The notes below the pieces were generated by a model. That model saw nothing but the letters and a program-made list of their open reading frames with translations, did no database searches and was not told the DNA's origin. From Bacteroidales bacterium UBA6267 (GTDB lineage: Bacteria; Bacteroidota; Bacteroidia; Bacteroidales; UBA1556): a stretch of DNA of 33,286 nucleotides. Positions 15,188 through 22,945 of this stretch are shown here, one piece after another; within the stretch, counting starts at the first letter, position 1; each line of letters begins with the position of its first letter. The stretch spans positions 1 to 33,286 of the forward strand of contig DJVB01000003.1 in NCBI GenBank assembly GCA_002440745.1. The letters run 5' to 3'. The position numbers were made by a program, and so were the translations under genes.

Positions 15188-17251
15188 TTATACTTTTTCA
15201 ATTCTGATTCTGGCATCAACGGCAACAACTTTTTCCGGAGATCCGAGTAATGGATTTAAATCCATCTCAACGATTTCTGGAGCAAAATGGAGCAGGGTTG
15301 ATACTTTTTCAATGGTTTCGGCAAATAAAGCTACATTTACACCTTGCTGATTTCTAACACCTTTGATGATTTTATAGCTTTTCAATGATTTAATCATATC
15401 TTTTGCCTCATTGAGTGAAACGGGTACTAAATTGTAAGAAATATCTTTCAATACCTCAATGAAAATGCCTCCCATGCCGCAAAGCACAGTATGTCCAAAA
15501 TGGTCTTCAAATTTTCCTCCAATAAAGAGCTCTGTTCCACTTAACATTTGTTGCATCAAAACGGCAGTTGTTTCCGGAATTTGCATCATTCTTTCAAACT
15601 CCGCCTTGACTGTTTCCAAATCGTTGATATTCAGCCTGACGCCACCAACATCTGATTTGTGTACCGGTCCCACAACTTTCATCACTATTGGGAAACCAAG
15701 CTTTGTTGCTTTTGTAACTGCTTCTTCCACAGTTCTTACCACGGCTTCCTTAGCGCGGTCAATACCCACGGCGTCTAAAAGTGCAGTTACTTCGTGTGGT
15801 TCCAAATATCCTGATTCTTCTCTGAAATCAATAATGCTTCTTATCCGACCTTCATCCACATCGGGGTAGCGATAATTGAGTGGGGCAGGAGGTGGTGTGT
15901 GAAATGTTTTTGCAAGCGCATTTCCTAAGCTAACTTCATCAGGAAAATTGATTCGGCCTTTTTCTAAGAACTCTTCAATTTCCTCCTTAGCAGTCAAACC
16001 CGATGGGAGCACCGCAAAAACAGGCTTTTTGACCTTCGTCATTTTTTCGTCAAGCAAATCATAAACATCGAAAATTCGGGACAAACCGGGCGTGCCAAAA
16101 ATGACAATCATGGCATCAATATTTTCCATTTTCTCATCAACGAAGTCCATGATGATTCCTAATTGTTCGGCTGTTCCTGTTGCTAAAAAATCAATAGGAT
16201 TAGCAGCCGATGAGCCCGGATAAAGCTGTGTAAGAAGCTCATTAGCAATATTTTTATCGACAGGTGGAACTTCAAGGCCTCCTTTGCTGAGGGAGTCGGT
16301 GAGCATTACAGCAGGACCACCGGCGTGCGTAATAATGGCAATATTTTTTCCTTCTAATTTGGGATGCATGAAAACTGCAGCAACATTCATCAATTCCTCA
16401 CGACCATAGCAGCGCACAATTCCAGCCTTACGAAACAATGCATCAACAGCTAAGTCGCTATTTGCCAAAGCGCCTGTATGAGATGAGGCAGCTCTGCTTC
16501 CGGCTTCTGAAGCTCCGGCCTTTATGGCGGCAATCCTACAACCTTTTGAAATTAAAGAACTTGCGTGGCGCAGGAGTTTTTCAGGCTTGCGAATATTTTC
16601 CATATAAAGCAATTTGACCTTGCTGCTTTCAGCCGGATCAAAGGTTTTGTCCATGTGTTCCAAAATCTCTTCAACGCCCATTTGAGCTGAATTTCCAACC
16701 GAATAAACAGAGGAAAAAGTTAGTCCTTTTGGAATGCCCGACTCAAGAATAAAACAAGCGGTCGCGCCCGAACCACTAATAAAATCAATGCCTTCAGGTT
16801 TTAAAACCGGAATAGGCTGGGTGAAAATGCTATGATGATTTGGGGTGAGAATTCCGGTGCAATTTGGGCCAATCAGACTACCTCCAACAGCGTTGATTTT
16901 TCGCACAATGTCTTCTTCAATTGCTCGTCCTTCTTCACTTTCTTCACTGAAACCTGCAGAGATAATGATGAATGCACGTGTTCCTTTTTTATTTATCAAC
17001 TCATCAACGGTTTGGGGAGTGTGTTTTGCAGCTATCGCAATTACCGCCAATTCGGTGTTTGGCAGGTCATCGATATTCTTAAAGCTTACAATCCCTTGAA
17101 CTTCATCTTCCTTTGGATTCAAAACATAAAGTTTTCCTTTGAATTGACCATCAATAATATTTTTTAAAATTTTTCCTCCGGGTTTTTGAATATTGTTGGA
17201 GCCTCCAACGACTACAATACTTTCCGGATTTAATAATTCTCTGTTTATCAT
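15188..17251 (-). CDS. ADP-forming acetate/acyl-CoA ligase (fused subunits)
   Basis: Converts acyl-CoA, ADP and phosphate to the acid, CoA and ATP, giving substrate-level ATP in fermentative organisms. The 687-residue protein fuses both subunits: an N-terminal CoA-binding Rossmann domain (VVVGGSNN near residue 15), the ligase-CoA part with IGPNCTGI (residues 127-134), the phosphohistidine segment SSHTGALA (H258), and a C-terminal ATP-grasp domain from about residue 470 (PIVMKVVGP, MQQMLSGTELFIGG, DLNPLL). Acetyl-CoA is the usual substrate, but branched or aryl acyl-CoAs from amino-acid breakdown are possible. That would fit the tryptophanase in the same window. Confidence 0.88.
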   Translation of the reverse strand: MINRELLNPESIVVVGGSNNIQKPGGKILKNIIDGQFKGKLYVLNPKEDEVQGIVSFKNIDDLPNTELAVIAIAAKHTPQTVDELINKKGTRAFIIISAGFSEESEEGRAIEEDIVRKINAVGGSLIGPNCTGILTPNHHSIFTQPIPVLKPEGIDFISGSGATACFILESGIPKGLTFSSVYSVGNSAQMGVEEILEHMDKTFDPAESSKVKLLYMENIRKPEKLLRHASSLISKGCRIAAIKAGASEAGSRAASSHTGALANSDLAVDALFRKAGIVRCYGREELMNVAAVFMHPKLEGKNIAIITHAGGPAVMLTDSLSKGGLEVPPVDKNIANELLTQLYPGSSAANPIDFLATGTAEQLGIIMDFVDEKMENIDAMIVIFGTPGLSRIFDVYDLLDEKMTKVKKPVFAVLPSGLTAKEEIEEFLEKGRINFPDEVSLGNALAKTFHTPPPAPLNYRYPDVDEGRIRSIIDFREESGYLEPHEVTALLDAVGIDRAKEAVVRTVEEAVTKATKLGFPIVMKVVGPVHKSDVGGVRLNINDLETVKAEFERMMQIPETTAVLMQQMLSGTELFIGGKFEDHFGHTVLCGMGGIFIEVLKDISYNLVPVSLNEAKDMIKSLKSYKIIKGVRNQQGVNVALFAETIEKVSTLLHFAPEIVEMDLNPLLGSPEKVVAVDARIRIEKV

Positions 17252-17323
17252 TTATATTCAGTGTTTTAAAAGTTAACAAATAACGGGGGCTAAGCTATAA
17301 AAAAAAGTGGGTCAGTTTTGCAA

Positions 17324-18505
17324 TTATAACCCTAATTTTTTCATCATTTCTTTTGATAGTGCATCTTTGTGAATCATAATAGCCACCGTATTAAGTTGTA
17401 AATAGGATTCCGACATGTAGAGATAGCCACCCAAATCGTTGCTTTCACCCCAACTATTCTTGGTTGTGAAATATTTTGTTCCGTTTTGATCTTCAACAAT
17501 TCCTGTTAAGAGCATGAGATGGTCATCTGTAACTGATTGATTATCAAAATTAAATTGACGATATTCCTGACTTACCTTCTTCTCTGGAACCGGAGATTTA
17601 AAGGAGTAGGCATTTGAAATCAGTTCGTCTGCTGATAAGTTTTCCCATCGACTCATTTCAGTTCCTTTCAGATTTTCAACTTTCGTTTCCGGCAAAATTG
17701 CCACTCGGTTTTGGTGAGAAAAACCTGCATTACTTACATCGCCATCCCAACAAACACTATAACCTTTGTTTAAGGATTCCTTAATTATATTTATTAAGTC
17801 ATCCAATGTAACGTTATAATATTCAGAATTATACGACCAATTGTCCGGAATTTCCAATCTGATTTTTTGATAAAATGGATGATGAGAATAACTCGTTATT
17901 TCGATATAATCATCCGGATTTATCTTTAAACTTTTGGCATAGGCAATTGGGTCAGAAATGGTTTGATTTGCCTTTTTTGGCTCGCCTAAATAGCTGATAA
18001 GCAGTTGTGTAAACGCATCAACCCATACGGGGGAAAGTGTCTCGTTTGGTTTGCGAACAATGGCTTTAAGGAAATTTTCTAAAACGGCATCTATTTCGCT
18101 ATGTTCGTGGTTTTCAGTTCCATAGTTAATTCCCCTATATTCCGATTCCTCGACAACGCCATGCTTCCTTACGACATCCAACACATCGTGAGCTTGTCCT
18201 CCAGGGCCGAAATTGGCACGTCCATGAAGCCTTACATAGTTGTCGGCTTTTGCCCGATAGGCATGATAAACAAAATAGATTTCGGACAAATCAACGGTGT
18301 CTTTTGTCAACCTTAACACTTCTGTTTCTAAAAAACTTACTGTGGCATAACTCCAGCAAGTGCCTGATTTATACTGGTTTTTCACCGAAGTAGTCGGAAT
18401 TTCTTTGATTGTTTTAAACTGGAATCCTGTGGAATCCGATTTGGATTGGGCTGCTAAAATTAGAAGCGAAAAGCTTAAAACAATGGACAAAAATATCTTT
18501 TTCAT
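17324..18505 (-). CDS. Exported C1 family cysteine peptidase (bleomycin hydrolase-like)
   Basis: A 393-residue papain-fold peptidase with a signal peptide (KKIFLSIVLSFSLLILAAQ). The catalytic residues appear in order: oxyanion Gln and Cys50 in NQYKSGTCWSY, His in VTDDHLMLL, and Asn in TTKNSWGE. This order and length match the C1B/PepC-like aminopeptidases common in Bacteroidota, but the signal peptide puts it in the periplasm or outside. It begins 18 bp after the mpl stop with no promoter between, so the two are probably cotranscribed. A role in trimming peptides is likely; cell-wall peptides are a speculative substrate. Confidence 0.88.
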   Translation of the reverse strand: MKKIFLSIVLSFSLLILAAQSKSDSTGFQFKTIKEIPTTSVKNQYKSGTCWSYATVSFLETEVLRLTKDTVDLSEIYFVYHAYRAKADNYVRLHGRANFGPGGQAHDVLDVVRKHGVVEESEYRGINYGTENHEHSEIDAVLENFLKAIVRKPNETLSPVWVDAFTQLLISYLGEPKKANQTISDPIAYAKSLKINPDDYIEITSYSHHPFYQKIRLEIPDNWSYNSEYYNVTLDDLINIIKESLNKGYSVCWDGDVSNAGFSHQNRVAILPETKVENLKGTEMSRWENLSADELISNAYSFKSPVPEKKVSQEYRQFNFDNQSVTDDHLMLLTGIVEDQNGTKYFTTKNSWGESNDLGGYLYMSESYLQLNTVAIMIHKDALSKEMMKKLGL

Positions 18506-18523
18506 AATTTAGGTTTTATTGAG

Positions 18524-19900
18524 TTATATGCTTGATTTACAAATTATTGATCCAAATTCTTTAAGATTAACCCCGTCAAAATTGCCTGAACTCATCAAAA
18601 GTAAATTGGATTTTTCATAGTTCAATTTTAGCAGGTATTCTTTGAGTTTTTCGGAATCGGTAAAAACGAGAATATCCTCACGTTGAAAAGCCTGTTTTAC
18701 TTGATCGGTTGTGATAGGAGGCAGTTTTTTGTGTTCAATGGTGTGGGGATTGAAATACACAATGGCCACATCTGGAGAATCCATTGCTCCGGCATATTGC
18801 TGCAGAAATTCACTGTTCAAACTGCTAAACGTATGTAATTCCATCGCAGCGACCAACTTATGATTTTTAAATTGTTCTTTTACCGCTAAAGTTGTGGCTT
18901 TCAGTTTAGAAGGGGAATGAGCAAAATCCTTAAAAACTTTAGTTGATTCGTTTTCGGCAATTAGCTCCAAACGATTGCTTGCTCCCGGAAAGTCACTAAT
19001 TGCTGTTAAAAAATCTTCCTTTGAAATGCTAAGCGCCTGACATACCTCACCGGCTCCATTAATATTGGAAAGATTATGTTTTCCGAAAACCTTCAACGGA
19101 TATTTCTTCTGATTATGAATGAGATATGTAATACCGTTGTCATCTATCTCATGCTGTGGAATATCATAACCAATCACGTGTTTGGGAGTTTGCGTTTCTT
19201 GAGCCAACTTGAGCAGAATTGGGTCATCGGACGAATAGGCTAAAGTCCCGTTTTTGTCGATAAGATTTATGAATTGCCGAAATTGATCGACATAGTTTTC
19301 GAAAGTTGGAAAAACGTTTATATGATCCCATGCAATGCCGCTAATTATCGCAATATGAGGCATATACAAATGAAATTTTGGTCGTCTGTCGATGGGGGAA
19401 GTTAGGTATTCGTCACCTTCAATTACCATAATTTTGGCTTCTTCGGTTAGTTTAACCATTATTTCAAATCCATCTAATTTTGCTCCAACCATATAATCGC
19501 AATCCATTTTCATTTTTGCCAAAACATGCAAAATCATAGCCGTGATGGTGGTTTTGCCGTGACTTCCTCCAATTACCACGCGGGTTTTTGTTTTCGATTG
19601 TTCGTAGAGATATTCAGGATATGAATAAATTTTGAGTCCAATTTCTTGGGCTTTAATCAGTTCAGGATTGTCAGCGCGCGCATGCATGCCGAGAATGATT
19701 TCATCAATTCCTGAATGAATCCGATCAGAATTCCATCCGATAGTTTCAGGTAAAAGTCCATATTTGGCAAGATTTGTCTTTGCCGGATCAAAAATTTCAT
19801 CATCCGAACCGGTGACGATATAGCCTTTTTTATGAAGTGCAATGGCAAGATTGTGCATGGCTGAACCTCCGATTGCAATGAAATGTACTGATTTACTCAT
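18524..19900 (-). CDS. mpl: Mpl-type murein tripeptide ligase
   Basis: Mur ligase that joins recycled L-Ala-gamma-D-Glu-mDAP to UDP-MurNAc. The 458-residue protein opens with the Mpl-like HFIAIGGSAMHNLAIALHKKG, then GSDDEIFDP, the ATP loop GGSHGKTT near residues 110-117, EGDEYLTS (central domain) and AWDHINVFPT, and ends with the recycling-type KDFAHSP and MELHTFSSLN motifs. These fit Mpl better than MurC. The start is the ATG at 19900. With murL-murD2 8 kb away, the window holds both a synthesis step and a recycling step for murein precursors. Confidence 0.88.
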   Translation of the reverse strand: MSKSVHFIAIGGSAMHNLAIALHKKGYIVTGSDDEIFDPAKTNLAKYGLLPETIGWNSDRIHSGIDEIILGMHARADNPELIKAQEIGLKIYSYPEYLYEQSKTKTRVVIGGSHGKTTITAMILHVLAKMKMDCDYMVGAKLDGFEIMVKLTEEAKIMVIEGDEYLTSPIDRRPKFHLYMPHIAIISGIAWDHINVFPTFENYVDQFRQFINLIDKNGTLAYSSDDPILLKLAQETQTPKHVIGYDIPQHEIDDNGITYLIHNQKKYPLKVFGKHNLSNINGAGEVCQALSISKEDFLTAISDFPGASNRLELIAENESTKVFKDFAHSPSKLKATTLAVKEQFKNHKLVAAMELHTFSSLNSEFLQQYAGAMDSPDVAIVYFNPHTIEHKKLPPITTDQVKQAFQREDILVFTDSEKLKEYLLKLNYEKSNLLLMSSGNFDGVNLKEFGSIICKSSI

Positions 19901-19916
19901 ATTAAAATTTAAAATT

Positions 19917-19924
19917 CAAAAATA
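19917..19924 (-). promoter_or_regulatory. -7 box of the mpl operon
   Basis: Read on the minus strand this is TATTTTTG, an exact TAnnTTTG match, 16 bp before the mpl ATG. Confidence 0.55.
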
Positions 19925-20056
19925 CGTAAACTTCAAACGTTGTAAATTTCCCATTTTTTTTTAAGCCATCAAAGTTCAAACTGATGATTTATTCACCGTT
20001 CAATGTTAAGTAAAATTCTTTTTTAAGAAAATATTTCAGTTTAATCGAATAAATCC

Positions 20057-20064
20057 TAAATTTG
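20057..20064 (+). promoter_or_regulatory. -7 box of the metallopeptidase-barrel gene
   Basis: TAAATTTG is an exact TAnnTTTG match ending 18 bp before the ATG at 20083. Confidence 0.55.
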
Positions 20065-20082
20065 TGACACTAAAGCAACCTT

Positions 20083-22881
20083 ATGAAGATTCTACTTAAA
20101 TTTCTGGCTATCTTCCTGACTTTTAATTTATCTGCTCAGTTTTATAATACCGGTCAGGATCCTGCAAGCATTCGATGGAAACAAATCAATACGGAGCATT
20201 TTAGAATTGTGTATCCCTCTTTTGCCGACTCAATTGCTCGGGTTGTGGCTTCCACCTTGGATTGGAGTTATCAGAATGTGACTTCGGATATGAATCACAA
20301 ACCTCGTAAAGTTGGGGTAGTTATTCATGGCGAAACTTCCATTTCAAATGGAATGGTAACTTGGGCTCCGCGCCGAGTTGAGCTGTTTTCGGTGCCTCCG
20401 GCGGATAATTATGCTCATGATTGGTTTGAACAGTTGGCTATTCATGAATATCGTCATGTGATACAGATTGATAAATTGAATCAAGGTTTGACAAAATTTT
20501 TATATTATCTTTTTGGAGAACAAGCAGTTGGAGGGGTTTTGGGTGCTTATATTCCAATTTGGTTTTTGGAAGGTGATGCTGTTTGGTCCGAAACGGAATA
20601 TAGCCTCACCGGAAGAGGCAGAATGTGGTCGTTTTCCGAACCCTTAATGATTCAATTTCAGCAACTTGGTGCTTTTTCTTTCGACAAAGCAACTATGGGC
20701 TCTTACAAACATTTTGTTCCAAATGAATATGTCATTGGCTATAATTTTTTAAACGAAATTCACCGACATTATGGCGATTCCGTTGTGCCTAATGTGCTCA
20801 GCTATGTGGGTAGAAATCCTTATATGATTATTCCTTTTAGCAGGTCTTTGATGTTGAATACCGGCTATCGAAAAAGGCAACTGTTTGATAATATGATGGA
20901 TAGTTTGCAAACCCGATGGAAAGACCAACTGAATTATAATCCGGAATTGCTAAGTTGGCAACCAATAACCGAAAAAAAGGAAGATTATAATAACTACCGT
21001 TTTCCTTTTGAAATCAACGATTCCATAGTGCTTTATCTGAAAACTTCCTATAATCATTTGCCTAAATTTGTTTATGTAAACAAAAACAAAAAGTTATCTG
21101 AGGAAAAAACTTTGTTCTCTGTTGGTTATTCACCTTTTTATAATGTCAGCTTAGAGAATGGTATTCTGTGTTGGGAAGAATTACGGTTTGATGCGCGATG
21201 GCAACATAGACAGTCGAATGTTATCATGTTATATGATTTGAAAAAAAAGAAAAAAGTTCAGTTGACAAAAAACTCTCGATATTTTTCACCTGAGTTAAAC
21301 CCTGACGCTTCGAAAGTGGCTGTGATTGAAATAACTCCTGTAAATCGTTATGATTTGGTAATCATTGATATAGCGACAAAAGATAAGGTGTCTTTTCAAT
21401 TGCCCTATATGATTTCTACTATTCAGTGGTGTTCAAAATATAGTAGGTTGTATTTTGTTGGACATACCACAAAGGGACAAAATATTGCTTATTTGGACTT
21501 GACCAACGGACAAGTAGTTGAGGTTTTGAAACCGGATTATTTTCAAAAGGGCTTAGTGCATTTTGAGGGTGATACTATTTATTTTAATGCTGAATATGAG
21601 GGGCCTTCGGGAGTTTATGGGTTGGTCTGCGAGGGGAACTCGGTTTTTAAAATCGAAACCGGAAGATATTCGGCAAATGATGCTTACATTTCCCATTCAG
21701 GACATTTATATTTCACCATTCCAACGGCTTATGGATATCGTCCTGTGGCTATTTATAAAAGCGAATTGGAGATCAATCCGTTTAGCATAAAAAGCCATTA
21801 TAATGATAGTTTGGTTTTAGCGAAAGAAACGAGGGCGAACATACAACGCGATGGTTTTGTACTGAAAAAATATGAATCGAAGAAATATTCCAAAATGGGC
21901 CATTTGTTTACTTTCCATTCGTGGGGATTGACCGGCATGAAAGGTTCAAACTATGATTTGATGCCCGGTTTTCATATCATGTCGCAAAACTTATTGGGAA
22001 CATCCGAATTCGTGATTTCGCATAATATACGCCGTAGTTTGAAGCTTAATTCCATTTCTGCAGAGTACATTTATAAGGGTTGGTATCCGCAGCTTTCCTT
22101 AAAATATGAGTATTTCAATGAACAGTTTGAGAACAAATTTGGTCCTGAAGATTCTCTTTATGCGCATTATATTTCAGGAAGAATAAGTCAACCTTTAGTC
22201 CTTAATCGCCGCCGATGGATAAGTAATTTGAATCTATTTCTTGAAAGCCAAATAGTTAGCTATAAATTTGTTTACGGTGGTTCATCTCAATTCCACCATA
22301 GTTATCCGGATGTTATTGTCGGAGTTTATTTTGATTTGTACAAACGAATGACATACAGACAGTTATATCCTTCCTTAGGATTCCAGTTTTGGTTTTCGAA
22401 TTATGGTTCAATTATCAAGCAAGGTTCAATTTATATTGGCCAAGCTAACGTTTTCCTGCCCGGAATTTTGCGTAATCACTCATTGCGATTGTATGCAGGA
22501 TATCAGGAAGTTAGGAGGTATCATAAGAAGTTGATTTTGTTGAATTACGAAATCCGAACCCCACGAGCTTATACCGGTTTTTGGGATAATCGGATTTTTG
22601 CAACATCAGTGGATTATTCCTTCCCAATTGCCTATCCTGATTGGAGTTTGGGCTCGGTATTCTATTTTAAACGTTTGAAAATGAATTTGTTTTACGATTG
22701 GGCTTACAAACAAGAGAGGCATCAACTGCCTTTTGATTATGCGGAGAATTTTGGGGGAGACCTGATTTTTGAAGGGCATGTTTTCCGTTCGGTTACTCCG
22801 ATTGAGTACGGAATCAGATATGCCAAAGATAGAGACAATAATAGTTTTTACCAGTTTATTTTTGGGATGGGATTACCATAA
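20083..22881 (+). CDS. Exported gluzincin-like peptidase / beta-propeller / outer-membrane barrel fusion
   Basis: A 932-residue exported protein with a signal peptide (LLKFLAIFLTFNLSAQ). Residues about 30-280 look like a peptidase MA-type domain: HEYRH at 121-125 fits HExxH, and E163 in WFLEGDAVWSE is well placed as third zinc ligand, as in gluzincins. Residues about 310-600 contain repeated strands of TolB/WD40-like character (PELNPDASKVAVIEI, YDLVIIDIATKD). From about residue 630 to the end the sequence alternates aromatic and polar residues in long strands (LSLKYEYFNEQF, IEYGIRYAKDRDN) and resembles an outer-membrane beta-barrel of Omp85/surface-antigen style. The domain limits are by eye. 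If correct, the protein is a surface-anchored or channel-linked protease. The S9 peptidase follows 65 bp downstream. Confidence 0.65.
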   Translation: MKILLKFLAIFLTFNLSAQFYNTGQDPASIRWKQINTEHFRIVYPSFADSIARVVASTLDWSYQNVTSDMNHKPRKVGVVIHGETSISNGMVTWAPRRVELFSVPPADNYAHDWFEQLAIHEYRHVIQIDKLNQGLTKFLYYLFGEQAVGGVLGAYIPIWFLEGDAVWSETEYSLTGRGRMWSFSEPLMIQFQQLGAFSFDKATMGSYKHFVPNEYVIGYNFLNEIHRHYGDSVVPNVLSYVGRNPYMIIPFSRSLMLNTGYRKRQLFDNMMDSLQTRWKDQLNYNPELLSWQPITEKKEDYNNYRFPFEINDSIVLYLKTSYNHLPKFVYVNKNKKLSEEKTLFSVGYSPFYNVSLENGILCWEELRFDARWQHRQSNVIMLYDLKKKKKVQLTKNSRYFSPELNPDASKVAVIEITPVNRYDLVIIDIATKDKVSFQLPYMISTIQWCSKYSRLYFVGHTTKGQNIAYLDLTNGQVVEVLKPDYFQKGLVHFEGDTIYFNAEYEGPSGVYGLVCEGNSVFKIETGRYSANDAYISHSGHLYFTIPTAYGYRPVAIYKSELEINPFSIKSHYNDSLVLAKETRANIQRDGFVLKKYESKKYSKMGHLFTFHSWGLTGMKGSNYDLMPGFHIMSQNLLGTSEFVISHNIRRSLKLNSISAEYIYKGWYPQLSLKYEYFNEQFENKFGPEDSLYAHYISGRISQPLVLNRRRWISNLNLFLESQIVSYKFVYGGSSQFHHSYPDVIVGVYFDLYKRMTYRQLYPSLGFQFWFSNYGSIIKQGSIYIGQANVFLPGILRNHSLRLYAGYQEVRRYHKKLILLNYEIRTPRAYTGFWDNRIFATSVDYSFPIAYPDWSLGSVFYFKRLKMNLFYDWAYKQERHQLPFDYAENFGGDLIFEGHVFRSVTPIEYGIRYAKDRDNNSFYQFIFGMGLP

Positions 22882-22945
22882 TGCAAATCCTTGTGCTTTT
22901 TGACCCTCATTTTTATCTATATTCGCCACCTTAAATTTTTATGCA

